DNA from: CAWULT01 sp963923455
GTDB lineage: Bacteria; Acidobacteriota; Vicinamibacteria; Vicinamibacterales; UBA2999
Assembly (NCBI GenBank): GCA_963923455.1
Contig: CAWULT010000025.1
Coordinates: forward strand, 1-47,799
Length of the DNA: 47,799 bases
Direction: 5' to 3'
Shown here: piece after piece, positions 1-8,114 of the stretch
Layout: every line of letters begins with the position of its first letter
Position numbering within the stretch: position 1 is the stretch's first letter
The notes under the pieces: model-generated
Databases searched by the model: none
Seen by the model: only the letters and a program-made list of their open reading frames with translations
Told to the model about the DNA's origin: nothing
Translations under genes and position numbers: made by a program

Positions 1-1
1 C

Positions 2-1372
2 TGGAACCTCCACACGGTCAGGCAGTTGGCGACGGGGCAGACGCAGCTCTTCATCGGGCTGCACCTCGTGCACGAAGTCACGAGCCCGCAGGCGTTCGAC
101 ACGCTCCGCGCGAACGGCTGGAAAGTGCCGTTCCTGGACCGCACGTTCGCCACGGTTGACCACATCGTCCCGACCCGAACCCGGACCCGGCCGTTCCTCG
201 ACGTGATGGCCGAGGACATGATCTCGGCGCTCGAGCGCAACTGCCGCGACTTCGGGCTGCGGTTCGCCGGCCTCGACGACGACCGGCAGGGCATCGTGCA
301 CGTCATCGGCCCGGAACTCGGACTGACGCAGCCGGGCATGACGATCGCGTGTGGTGACAGCCACACGTCGACCCACGGCGCGTTCGGTGCCGTCGCGTTC
401 GGCATCGGGACCTCGCAGGTGCGCGACGTGCTCGCGTCGCAGTGCCTGGCGATGGATCCGCTGAAGGTCCGGCGCATCCGCGTGACGGGCACGTTGCAGC
501 CCGGCGTCTATGCGAAGGACGTCGTGCTGGCCATCATCCAGAAGCTGGGCGTGCGGGGCGGGAACGGATTCGCATACGAATACGCCGGCGACACCATCGA
601 GCGGATGACGATGGACGAGCGGATGACCATCTGCAACATGTCCATCGAGGGCGGGGCACGGGTCGGCTACGTCAATCCCGACGAGACGACGTTCGCCTAC
701 CTCCAGGGGCGCCCGTTCGCCCCGTCGGGTGAGGCCTTCGAGCGCGCGAAGGCCTGGTGGCGGTCGATGGCGTCGGACCCCGATGCCGCCTACGACGACG
801 AGGTCACCATCGACGCGTCCAGCCTGACGCCGGTCGTCACCTGGGGCGTGAACCCCGGACAGTCGATCCAGGTGGACGGGCGGGTGCCGACGCCGTCGGC
901 GGCGGGGGCCGAGGCGCAGGCCGTCACCGATGCGCTGACCTACATGGGCCTGACGCCCGGTCAGCCCATCGCCGGCATGAAGGTCGACGTGGCCTTCATC
1001 GGCTCGTGCACCAATGGCCGGCTGTCGGATCTGCGCGAGGCGGCCAGAGTCGTCAAGGGGCGTAGGGTCGCGCCCCACGTCAAGGCGCTCGTCGTGCCCG
1101 GTTCGGTGCGGGTGAGCCAGGCAGCCGAGAAAGAGGGACTGGCGGAGATCTTCCGGGACGCCGGCTTCGAGTGGCGCAGCGCCGGTTGCTCGATGTGCCT
1201 CGGCATGAACCCCGACCGTCTCGAAGGCAATCAGGTCTGCGCGGCGTCGTCGAACCGGAACTTCAAGGGCCGGCAGGGCAGCCCCACCGGACGGACGCTG
1301 CTGATGAGTCCGGCGATGGTGGCGGCGGCCGCCGTGGCCGGTGAGGTGACCGACGTGCGGAGGCTCGTCTGA
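2..1372 (+). CDS. leuC: 3-isopropylmalate dehydratase large subunit (LeuC), 5' end cut by the window edge
   Basis: This is the aconitase-family large subunit that, with LeuD, isomerises 2-isopropylmalate to 3-isopropylmalate in leucine synthesis. The reading frame is open from base 2, and its first residues (WNLHTVRQLATGQTQLFIG) already align with LeuC about ten residues from its usual start. A TTG at 26 is therefore internal and the true start lies outside the window. The three cysteines expected to hold the [4Fe-4S] cluster are visible: one in GSCTNG (codon at 1007) and two in CSMCLGMN (1187 and 1196). The substrate motif GDSHTSTHGAFG lies near 355-390. The visible 456 codons plus about ten missing match the usual 465-470 aa. 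Its stop overlaps the leuD start by one base (TGATG), so the two are translationally coupled. Confidence 0.97.
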   Translation, partial: WNLHTVRQLATGQTQLFIGLHLVHEVTSPQAFDTLRANGWKVPFLDRTFATVDHIVPTRTRTRPFLDVMAEDMISALERNCRDFGLRFAGLDDDRQGIVHVIGPELGLTQPGMTIACGDSHTSTHGAFGAVAFGIGTSQVRDVLASQCLAMDPLKVRRIRVTGTLQPGVYAKDVVLAIIQKLGVRGGNGFAYEYAGDTIERMTMDERMTICNMSIEGGARVGYVNPDETTFAYLQGRPFAPSGEAFERAKAWWRSMASDPDAAYDDEVTIDASSLTPVVTWGVNPGQSIQVDGRVPTPSAAGAEAQAVTDALTYMGLTPGQPIAGMKVDVAFIGSCTNGRLSDLREAARVVKGRRVAPHVKALVVPGSVRVSQAAEKEGLAEIFRDAGFEWRSAGCSMCLGMNPDRLEGNQVCAASSNRNFKGRQGSPTGRTLLMSPAMVAAAAVAGEVTDVRRLV

Positions 1373-1956
1373 TGCGCCAGATCACGACCATCGAGGGCCG
1401 CGGGCTCGTGCTGCGCGGCGACGACATCGACACCGACCGCATCATTCCGGCGCGGTTCCTCCGGGCAATCACGTTCGAGGGCATGGAGCGCCACGTGTTC
1501 GAGGACGATCGGAAGGCGGGGGGGCACCCGTTCGACGATCCGAGGTTCGCCGGCGCCTCGGTGCTCTTCGTCAACACGAACTTCGGCTGCGGCTCGTCGC
1601 GCGAGCACGCCCCGCAGGCCATCCAGCGCTGGGGCATTCAGGCGATCGTCGGGCAGTCGTTCGCGGAGATCTTCTTCGGCAACTCGGTGATGATCGGGCT
1701 GCCGTGCCTGACGGCGTCGCCCGAGGCCGTGGCCCGGATGATGGAGGCGATCGAACGGAACCCGCAGGCCGCCGTGCGCGTGGACCTGCCGGGCGGGACC
1801 TGCACGGTGGACGGGGTCGCCTACGCGGCAACGGTGCCCGCCAACACGCGCGACGCCTTGACGACCGGCGCGTGGGACACGACGGGCATCCTGCTCGACC
1901 GGTTCTCCGAGGTCGAAGCCACGGCCCGGCGCCTCCCGTACGCCACCGGGTTCTGA
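1372..1956 (+). CDS. leuD: 3-isopropylmalate dehydratase small subunit (LeuD)
   Basis: This 194-aa swivel-domain subunit completes the isopropylmalate isomerase with LeuC. Diagnostic segments are DDIDTDRIIPARFL near the N-terminus and NFGCGSSREHAPQAI around residues 66-80. The length is normal for the roughly 200-aa proteobacterial-type LeuD. The ATG overlaps the leuC stop by one base. The gene ends four bases before the stop of the convergent LysR gene, leaving no room for a separate terminator. Confidence 0.97.
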   Translation: MRQITTIEGRGLVLRGDDIDTDRIIPARFLRAITFEGMERHVFEDDRKAGGHPFDDPRFAGASVLFVNTNFGCGSSREHAPQAIQRWGIQAIVGQSFAEIFFGNSVMIGLPCLTASPEAVARMMEAIERNPQAAVRVDLPGGTCTVDGVAYAATVPANTRDALTTGAWDTTGILLDRFSEVEATARRLPYATGF

Positions 1957-1960
1957 GCCG

Positions 1961-2863
1961 CTACTCCTCGGCCGGTTCCCCGCGCTTGCGCTCGGCTTCG
2001 ACGACCGCCAGGAAGGCGGTCGCGGCGTGGGAGCGCTCCCCGCCCTTCCTGAACACCATCCGGACCTGTCGTCGCAGCCGCACCTCCGGCATGGCCAGCG
2101 CCACCAGTTCCCCCCGGGCGATTTCGGCGGCCGCGCACCGGCGGGGCAGCAACGCCACACCGAGCTGCATGCCGACGGCCCGCTTGATGCCTTCGAGGCT
2201 GGGCAACGACACGAGGATGTTGGCGGGGATGTGCTGCTGCTCGAACAGCCGGAGCACGCGATCCCGGACGTGCGACGGGTCGTTGTGGGCGATGACCGTC
2301 TGCCGGGCGCACTCCGAGAGCGTCACCTCGCGGCTGCCCGCCAGCGGGTGCGCGGGGTGCACGAGCATGACCAGTTCGTCGTGACCCAGCACGATCGAGC
2401 CCAGCTGCGGCTCGGCCGGCTGGAACGTCAGCACCCCGAAGTCGAGGCTGCCATGCGCGACCTCCGCCCCGATCTGCCGGGCGGGAATCCGGCGGACGTC
2501 GATGTGGACCAGCGGGTGCCGCGCCCGGAAGCGCTCGATGAGCGGCAGCACGACGTGGACCGAGGCCTCGTTGGCCCCGATGAGGACACGGCCCCGCCGC
2601 AGGTCACGCAGGTCCTTGACCGCGATCTCCGCCTCCTCGGTCAGCCGCAGCACGCGTTCGGCGTAGTCGCGCAGCAGCCGACCCGCATCGGTCAAGGTGG
2701 CGTCCTTGGTAGCCCGGTCGAACAGGCGTTCCCCGACGCTTTCCTCGAGCCGACGGACGGCCTGGCTCACCGCCGGCTGGGTCCGGTGGAGCTTGGTCGC
2801 GGCGCGGGAGAAGCTACGCTCGGAGGCGACGCTCAGAAAGACGCGCAATTCGCTCAGTTCCAT
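1961..2863 (-). CDS. LysR-family transcriptional regulator
   Basis: This 300-aa protein has the standard LysR layout. An N-terminal winged helix-turn-helix occupies about residues 1-60, with FLSVASERSFSRAATKLHRT followed by QPAVSQAVRRLEE. A periplasmic-binding-protein-like effector domain follows (about 90-295). It lies between leuCD and leuA and is transcribed away from leuA across a 207-bp AT-richer spacer, the usual geometry for a LysR protein that controls its divergent neighbour. A role in leucine-gene control is inferred from position only. The domain does not reveal the effector. Confidence 0.93.
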   Translation of the reverse strand: MELSELRVFLSVASERSFSRAATKLHRTQPAVSQAVRRLEESVGERLFDRATKDATLTDAGRLLRDYAERVLRLTEEAEIAVKDLRDLRRGRVLIGANEASVHVVLPLIERFRARHPLVHIDVRRIPARQIGAEVAHGSLDFGVLTFQPAEPQLGSIVLGHDELVMLVHPAHPLAGSREVTLSECARQTVIAHNDPSHVRDRVLRLFEQQHIPANILVSLPSLEGIKRAVGMQLGVALLPRRCAAAEIARGELVALAMPEVRLRRQVRMVFRKGGERSHAATAFLAVVEAERKRGEPAEE

Positions 2864-2954
2864 GATCTTGGGAGGAGAGGCGGCCGCTCGGGCGACCCGG
2901 CGGGCCCCTCGAAAGCCGGCTGTTCAGTCGATAAGCGCTGATGATTCAAACAGA

Positions 2955-2996
2955 ATAATTATCATTTTGACATTATCCACGCCAGTCGCGTTTACT
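2955..2996 (+). promoter_or_regulatory. Candidate leuA promoter with an AT-rich palindrome in the LysR-leuA intergenic region
   Basis: TTGACA (2967-2972) and TTTACT (2991-2996) are separated by 18 bases and form a plausible vegetative promoter pointing to leuA. The perfect 8-bp palindrome ATAATTAT (2955-2962) sits directly upstream, and TGAT...ATCA (2942-2964) frames it. This is a reasonable place for a LysR T-N11-A type box. The spacer is conspicuously AT-rich for this genome. Confidence 0.55.
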
Positions 2997-3070
2997 GACA
3001 GTGAGGCCGGGTCCGTCGGGCTGGATCCGTGACCGCGCCTCCGCACGGGCGGCAGGCGAGAGGGGGGCCG

Positions 3071-4309
3071 ATGGGCAGCGAGCAGATCCGGATCTTCGAT
3101 ACCACGCTCCGCGACGGCGAACAGGCGCCGGGGTTCTCTCTGCGGCCGGCGGAGAAGCTCCTCCTCGCCCGGCAGCTCGACGCGCTCGGGGTGGACATCA
3201 TCGAGGCAGGCTTCCCGATCGCCTCACCGGCCGATGCCGAGGCCGTGCGCCGCATCGCGACGGAGGTGCGCCGTCCCGTGATTGCGTGCCTGGCCCGCTG
3301 CCATCGCGCGGACCTCGAGCGCGCCGCGTGGGCGCTCAAGCCCGCGGAGCAGGGCCGCATCCACACGTTCATCGCGACGTCCGACCTCCATCTCCAGGCC
3401 AAGCTGCGGATCACGCGGGAGCAGTGCATCGATGCGGCGGTGGACGCCGTGCGGTACGCCAGGCACCACACCTTCGACGTCGAGTTCTCCGCGGAGGATG
3501 CGACCCGCAGTGACCTCGACTTCCTGTGCCGCGTGGTCGAGGCGGTGATCAAGGTCGGCGCGACCACGATCAATCTGCCCGACACCGTCGGCTACACCAC
3601 GCCGGACGAGACCCGGGAGTTCTTCCGTACCGTGCGCGAGCGGGTGCCCAACAGCGACAAGGTCGTGTTCAGCACGCACTGTCACGACGATCTGGGCTTG
3701 GCCGTCGCGAACACGATGGCGGCGCTGGCCGGCGGGGCCCGCCAGGTCGAGTGCACGATCAACGGCATCGGGGAGCGGGCGGGCAACGCGGCGCTCGAAG
3801 AGGTCGTGATGGCGTGCCACGTCCGGCACGACCGGATGCCGTACACCACGAACGTCGATACCCGGCAGATCTATCCGAGCAGCGAGATGCTGTCGCGGCT
3901 CACGGGCCAGCCGGTTCAGGTCAACAAGGCGATCGTCGGGCGCAACGCGTTCTCGCACGAGGCGGGCATCCACCAGGACGGCATCCTGAAGGATCGGCGG
4001 ACCTACGAGATCATGCGGGCCGAGGACGTGGGCGCGCCGTGGAATCCGCTGGTGCTGGGCAAGCACTCCGGCCGTCACGCGGTGCAGCGCCGCTGCGCCG
4101 ACCTCGGGTTCCATCTCGAGGGCGACGAGCTGATCGAGGTGTACCGGGGGCTGATGGCGGTTGCGGACGACCGGAAGACCATCGAGGACGGCGATATCCG
4201 CGAAGTGATTGCCGCCGTTCGGCGGGCCCGTGAGGCCCGGACCGGCGACGACGTGCCACTGTCGAGCGTGGGCTCGTCGCGGGAGTCCGGATACCGGCCC
4301 GGAGCCTGA
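3071..4309 (+). CDS. leuA: 2-isopropylmalate synthase, short form without the C-terminal regulatory domain
   Basis: This TIM-barrel enzyme condenses acetyl-CoA with 2-oxoisovalerate in the first committed step of leucine synthesis. It shows FDTTLRDGEQAPGFSL at the N-terminus, the metal ligand motif HCHDD, NGIGERAGNA, and the linker segment SHEAGIHQDGILK followed by LGKHSGRHAV. The ATG at 3071 is chosen because AGGGGGG lies just upstream and the protein then begins where LeuA proteins do. A longer frame from 3029 adds an unlikely proline/glycine-rich stretch. At 412 aa it stops about 100 residues short of the usual 510-520 aa, so the leucine-binding (LeuA dimer) domain is absent. Homocitrate or citramalate synthase is a less likely alternative given leuCD next door. 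Confidence 0.88.
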   Translation: MGSEQIRIFDTTLRDGEQAPGFSLRPAEKLLLARQLDALGVDIIEAGFPIASPADAEAVRRIATEVRRPVIACLARCHRADLERAAWALKPAEQGRIHTFIATSDLHLQAKLRITREQCIDAAVDAVRYARHHTFDVEFSAEDATRSDLDFLCRVVEAVIKVGATTINLPDTVGYTTPDETREFFRTVRERVPNSDKVVFSTHCHDDLGLAVANTMAALAGGARQVECTINGIGERAGNAALEEVVMACHVRHDRMPYTTNVDTRQIYPSSEMLSRLTGQPVQVNKAIVGRNAFSHEAGIHQDGILKDRRTYEIMRAEDVGAPWNPLVLGKHSGRHAVQRRCADLGFHLEGDELIEVYRGLMAVADDRKTIEDGDIREVIAAVRRAREARTGDDVPLSSVGSSRESGYRPGA

Positions 4310-4358
4310 CCGGACATCAGGGGCCGGCTGGGCCGGCACCCGCGGACGTCACGATCGC

Positions 4359-4392
4359 ACGGGCGCGCTGTCGAGCGCGCCCGTCGTCTTTT
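4359..4392 (+). terminator. Rho-independent terminator after leuA
   Basis: A perfect 11-bp stem (ACGGGCGCGCT at 4359-4369, AGCGCGCCCGT at 4374-4384) with the loop GTCG is followed by CGTCTTTT. It lies 50 bases after the leuA stop and upstream of the convergent htrA gene end. Confidence 0.9.
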
Positions 4393-4429
4393 GGGGGTGG
4401 AGTCTCCCGTGGGGGGCGTCGGGATCGGG

Positions 4430-5608
4430 TCAGAAGCCGGCCGTGCGCCTGACAATCGGCACCTTGACCTCGACCGCCTTGCCTTCCCGCAGCAGCCCGA
4501 GAGTGGCCGTGGAGCCGATGCGCGCGTCCTGGATCAGCCTCGACAGCTGGCTCGTGTCGGCGATCGGGGTGCCGTTGAAGGAGCGAACCACGTCGCCGAG
4601 CCGGACGCCGGCCTGGTAGGCGGATGACGTGCGGCCCATCCGCACCACCACGAGCCCCTTGGTGTCGGGCGTTCCCAGCTCCTGCGCCACCTGCGCCGTC
4701 AGCGGCATCAGGTCGACGTAGCCGATCGAACCGCGGCGCACCTCGCCGTACTGCCGCAGGTCGCGCACGACGCGCTGGGCGAGGTTGCTCGACACGGCGA
4801 AGCCGATGCCCTGATAGCCACCGCTCTGGCTGAAGATGACGGTGTTGATCCCGACGAGTTCGCCACGGGCGTTGACGAGGGCGCCGCCCGAATTGCCAGG
4901 GTTGATCGCCGCGTCGGTCTGCACGAAGTCCTCGTAGGCCGAGACGCCCAGGTTGGTCCGGCCGACGGCCGAGACGATGCCCAGCGTGACGGTCTGGTTC
5001 AACTGGTAGGGGTTGCCGATGGCAAGCACCCACTCGGCGACCTTGAGCTTCGACGAGTCGCCCCAGGGCATCGTGGGGAGGTTGGCCGCGTTCACCTTGA
5101 GCAACGCAAGGTCCGTCGCCGGATCCACGCCCACGATCGTCGCGCCCATTTCGCGCTTGTCGGCCAGCGAGACCGACACGTCCAGCCCCTGCAGCGACAT
5201 CCGCTGCGACTCCCCGACGACGACATGGTTGTTCGTCAGGATGTAACCGTCGGGGCTGACGATGACGCCGGAGCCCAGGCTGCTCTGGACCTGCTCGCGG
5301 GATCCGAAAATGTCGTCACCACCGCCGAAGAACGAGAAGAACGGGTCGTCGCCGAACGGGTTCTGCCGGCGCACCAGCTGCCGCGCGGAGATGTTGACGA
5401 CGGCCGGGACGGTGCGCTCGGCCACCCGGCTGAAGTCGGGAAGGCCCGACTGCGTGGCCGCCGGCGTGGCCGGAGGGGACGGGCGGCCGGCGGGCTGGGA
5501 CTGCGCCGCCAAGTCCACGCCTTCGCGCGTGCGGCCGGTGACCATGAGACCGGCGGTGAACGCGCCGGCCAGCAGCAGGGCGGTGATCGCCAGGCGTGGT
5601 GGGGCCAT
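4430..5608 (-). CDS. HtrA/DegP-type periplasmic serine protease with one PDZ domain
   Basis: This 392-aa membrane-anchored or exported trypsin-like protease should degrade or refold damaged envelope proteins. An N-terminal hydrophobic signal or anchor covers about residues 6-25 and a proline-rich linker follows. The catalytic triad is visible: H128 (TNNHVV), D166 (ATDLALL) and S240 (NPGNSGGA). A single PDZ domain occupies about 290-380, as in DegS-type rather than two-PDZ DegP-type proteins. It lies 16 bases downstream of the hsp20 gene on the same strand, so the two probably form one stress operon. Confidence 0.93.
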   Translation of the reverse strand: MAPPRLAITALLLAGAFTAGLMVTGRTREGVDLAAQSQPAGRPSPPATPAATQSGLPDFSRVAERTVPAVVNISARQLVRRQNPFGDDPFFSFFGGGDDIFGSREQVQSSLGSGVIVSPDGYILTNNHVVVGESQRMSLQGLDVSVSLADKREMGATIVGVDPATDLALLKVNAANLPTMPWGDSSKLKVAEWVLAIGNPYQLNQTVTLGIVSAVGRTNLGVSAYEDFVQTDAAINPGNSGGALVNARGELVGINTVIFSQSGGYQGIGFAVSSNLAQRVVRDLRQYGEVRRGSIGYVDLMPLTAQVAQELGTPDTKGLVVVRMGRTSSAYQAGVRLGDVVRSFNGTPIADTSQLSRLIQDARIGSTATLGLLREGKAVEVKVPIVRRTAGF

Positions 5609-5624
5609 CGGAGTCGGCTCGGAG

Positions 5625-6026
5625 TCAGGTGATCTGGACGCGGCGGGATGCCGCCTCCGTCTGCTTCGGGCAGACGACGGTCAGCACGCCGTCGGTCAGG
5701 TCCGCCGTGATACGGTCCGCGTCGATCGACAGGGGAAACTCGAACGTCCGCGAGAAGGTGCCGTGGCCCCGTTCGATCCGGTGGAACTGTTCGCAGGGCA
5801 CCGCCCGTTCGGGCCGTGCGCCAGAGAGCGTCAGCCGCCCGTCGTGGACGTGGATCTGGATGTCGCTCCGCCCGACGCCGGGCAACTCGGCCGTGACGAC
5901 GTAGGCGTCGGCCGTCTCGTGGACGTCGATGGGTGGGCGCCACCCGGCCTGCCCGGGCGCAAAACGGTCCAGCCGTTGCTGGATCGCCAGGAGGTCGCGA
6001 ATGGGATCCCAGCGGGCGAACGCCAC
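5625..6026 (-). CDS. Small heat-shock protein, Hsp20/alpha-crystallin family
   Basis: This holdase chaperone of about 133 aa has an alpha-crystallin domain over most of its length: DVHETADAYVVTAELPGVG, then the C-terminal strands ending in DGVLTVVCPK. The chosen start is a GTG at 6026, giving the typical beginning FARWDPIRDLLAIQ. The frame stays open further upstream but that extension does not look like Hsp20. A TACGAT -10 element ends seven bases before this GTG on the same strand, so the mRNA may be leaderless. It is followed by htrA and is divergent from efp. Confidence 0.88.
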   Translation of the reverse strand: MAFARWDPIRDLLAIQQRLDRFAPGQAGWRPPIDVHETADAYVVTAELPGVGRSDIQIHVHDGRLTLSGARPERAVPCEQFHRIERGHGTFSRTFEFPLSIDADRITADLTDGVLTVVCPKQTEAASRRVQIT

Positions 6027-6033
6027 GAGCGGG

Positions 6034-6062
6034 ATCGTAGCACAGGGGGCCTGTGCTACGAT
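6034..6062. promoter_or_regulatory. Palindromic divergent promoter between hsp20 and efp
   Basis: A perfect 11-bp inverted repeat (CGTAGCACAGG at 6036-6046, CCTGTGCTACG at 6050-6060, three-base centre) carries an extended -10 sequence, TGCTACGAT, on each strand: 6054-6062 forward for efp and 6042-6034 reverse for hsp20. The predicted hsp20 transcript would begin one base before its GTG, and the efp transcript would have a leader of about 95 bases. The arms share TAGCAC/GTGCTA with the heat-shock operator CIRCE, but the spacing differs. Confidence 0.6.
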
Positions 6063-6163
6063 GGCCGGTCTACCGCGGCGACGGGCCGCGCGGCAGCGGT
6101 CCGACGGGCCCGCGACCCGCGTGCGCTGCCGCCCGTGCGCGAGCACACCACACGACTGACGAC

Positions 6164-6727
6164 ATGGCGTCCATACAAGCAACGCGTCTCAAGAAGGGCA
6201 TGCTGGTCAAGATGGATTCGGACCTGTTCCGAGTCCTGGAGCTGCAGCACGTCACCCCAGGCAACCTGCGCGGGTTCGTCCGCGTGAAGCTCCGCAACAT
6301 CCGCAGCGGCACCCTCTCGGACCAGAAGCTCCGGTCCGAGGACACGGTCGAGCGCGCGACCCTCGAGGAGCGGGAGATGCAGTATCTCTACGCCGACGGG
6401 GACTCGTACTACTTCATGGACACGGCGTCGTTCGACCAGATCTCCATCTCCAGCGAGGCGCTCGGCGACTCGGTGAACTACCTGAAGCCCGAGATGACGA
6501 TCAACGTCGAGTTCTACGGGACCGAGCCGGTCGGCATCGAACTCCCGCAGACGGTGGACCTGGCGGTCACCGACACGGCCCCAGGCATCAAGGGCGCCAC
6601 GGCGAGCGCACAGGTCAAGCCGGCGACGCTCGAGACGGGTCTCGTGGTCCAAGTGCCGCCGTTCGTCAACACCGGCGACATGATTCGCGTCAGCACCGAC
6701 ACTGGCGAATACCTTTCCCGCGCGTAG
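6164..6727 (+). CDS. efp: Translation elongation factor P (EF-P)
   Basis: This 187-aa EF-P should relieve ribosome stalling at polyproline stretches. All three beta-barrel domains are present, ending in the characteristic GEYLSRA. The ATG at 6164 gives the standard length; the frame open from 6053 is upstream noise. The tip of the domain-I loop, normally PGKGxAF with a modified lysine or arginine at position 34, reads PGNLRGF here: Asn34 replaces the usual Lys/Arg, and Arg36 lies two residues on. No modification enzymes (EpmA/EpmB, EarP, YmfI) are seen in the window. Confidence 0.96.
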   Translation: MASIQATRLKKGMLVKMDSDLFRVLELQHVTPGNLRGFVRVKLRNIRSGTLSDQKLRSEDTVERATLEEREMQYLYADGDSYYFMDTASFDQISISSEALGDSVNYLKPEMTINVEFYGTEPVGIELPQTVDLAVTDTAPGIKGATASAQVKPATLETGLVVQVPPFVNTGDMIRVSTDTGEYLSRA

Positions 6728-6790
6728 GTGAGGCCGCGCCGGGGGCCCCGGGCTCCGCGCGGACGCCTGCCGGCGCACCCCATACGCCCC

Positions 6791-7405
6791 ATGGACGTCG
6801 TACGACAGCCGACTCAAGGGTGGATCGAGGTCATCGTCGGCTGCATGTTCAGCGGCAAGAGCGAGGAGCTGATCCGCCGGCTCCGTCGCGCGCAGATCGC
6901 CCGGCAGCGGGTGCAGATCTTCAAGCCGGCCATCGATACCCGCTACGCCCACGACCACATCGTGTCGCACAGCGAGATGCGCATCGAGTCCGGCTCGGTG
7001 GCGAGTTCCCGGGGCCTGCTCGATCGGGTCGAGGCCGCGACCGAGGTGGTGGGCATCGACGAGGGGCAGTTCTTCGACCACGATCTGCCGGCGGTCTGCA
7101 ACGTGCTGGCGGACCGCGGCAAGCGCGTGATCGTGGCCGGGCTCGACCAGGACTACCTCGGAAAGCCGTTCGAGCCGATGCCGCAGCTGCTGGCCATCGC
7201 CGAGTACATCACCAAGACGCAGGCCATCTGCATGGTGTGCGGCAACCCCGGCAGCCATACGCAGCGGCTGGTGCAGGGGGGCGATCGCGTGCTGCTCGGC
7301 GCCCAAGGCACGTACGAGGCCCGTTGCCGCGCCTGCTTCGACCCGCACCTGACCGGCTCGCCGGATCCGTCGGTCAGAAAGCCCGAGTCGCGCCACCTGC
7401 CCTAG
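6791..7405 (+). CDS. tdk: Thymidine kinase, type II
   Basis: This 204-aa enzyme phosphorylates thymidine to dTMP in nucleotide salvage. It has the P-loop GCMFSGKS (residues 17-24), the catalytic DEGQFF motif with Glu91, and four zinc-binding cysteines in CMVC (147, 150) and CRAC (179, 182). The ATG at 6791 fits the family start; an open frame reaches back to 6728. It follows efp by 63 bases and precedes a membrane-protein gene by six bases. Confidence 0.96.
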   Translation: MDVVRQPTQGWIEVIVGCMFSGKSEELIRRLRRAQIARQRVQIFKPAIDTRYAHDHIVSHSEMRIESGSVASSRGLLDRVEAATEVVGIDEGQFFDHDLPAVCNVLADRGKRVIVAGLDQDYLGKPFEPMPQLLAIAEYITKTQAICMVCGNPGSHTQRLVQGGDRVLLGAQGTYEARCRACFDPHLTGSPDPSVRKPESRHLP

Positions 7406-7411
7406 GGGCCG

Positions 7412-7999
7412 ATGGGGCAGCCGGACGCGCTCGCCGGGTTCTTCAGCTGGGCCGCGCCGCGCCTGCTCGTCCTGTTCGGTCTGGGCTTTCTGGCGGCGAA
7501 CCTGCGGCTCGGTCTCGACCTTGCGCGCTACCAGCGCCGGCGGCGTGCCGCCCTGCTGGTCTGGCCTGGGCCCAAGCCCCGGTTCTACGGCTTCAACCTC
7601 GCGCTCGGCGCCGTGTTCGCCGTCCTGATCGTCGTCAAGCTGTTCGTGCTGCGCCGCCCGCTGGCGCAGTTGTTTGGTGAGTCGATGATGCTGCTCTACT
7701 ACGGGTACGCCTTTCCACTGAGCACCCGGATCGCCAGGGGGTTCTACGCGGACGGCGTGTGGTCCGACAGCGGCTTCATGCGCTGGGAGGAAATCTCGGC
7801 CGTGTCCTGGAAGCCGGGGACCCCGGTCACGCTGATCCTGGTGTCCGATCGGCGCAGCGTGGCCCGCCGACTCCAGGTGCCGGGGATGGCCTACGGCGAG
7901 GCGCGGCGCCTGCTGCGGGACCGGATCACCGCGCACGACATCCACATCGGCGGGGCGGGGCTGGACCTCGGCAGCCGGGACGAGCGGGACGCGGTTTGA
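7412..7999 (+). CDS. Uncharacterised membrane protein with a cytoplasmic C-terminal domain
   Basis: This 195-aa protein is not recognised with certainty. Hydrophobic segments are visible at about residues 17-35, 58-80 and 88-105, with basic stretches (RYQRRRRAA) between them placing loops in the cytoplasm. The C-terminal half resembles small PH-like membrane-associated domains (GFYADGVWSDSGFMRWEEI, then a beta-strand pattern), as in DUF5673-like proteins. It starts six bases after tdk and is probably cotranscribed with it. Confidence 0.72.
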   Translation: MGQPDALAGFFSWAAPRLLVLFGLGFLAANLRLGLDLARYQRRRRAALLVWPGPKPRFYGFNLALGAVFAVLIVVKLFVLRRPLAQLFGESMMLLYYGYAFPLSTRIARGFYADGVWSDSGFMRWEEISAVSWKPGTPVTLILVSDRRSVARRLQVPGMAYGEARRLLRDRITAHDIHIGGAGLDLGSRDERDAV

Positions 8000-8114
8000 C
8001 AGCCCCCGGCACCGGGGATCAGACTCGGGCATCCACGGCGGCGTCGGCGGGGACGGGACAACCGGTTCTGCGCACCCCTGCACTCCGGCGCCGGCCGGCC
8101 GATAAGGAGCTCGT

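Noticed and set aside
6034..6060. CIRCE heat-shock operator at hsp20
   Set aside because: The arms share TAGCAC/GTGCTA, but CIRCE has TTAGCACTC-N9-GAGTGCTAA. Here the CAC and GTG are 9 bases apart rather than 13 and the TC/GA bases are absent, so HrcA control is not supported.
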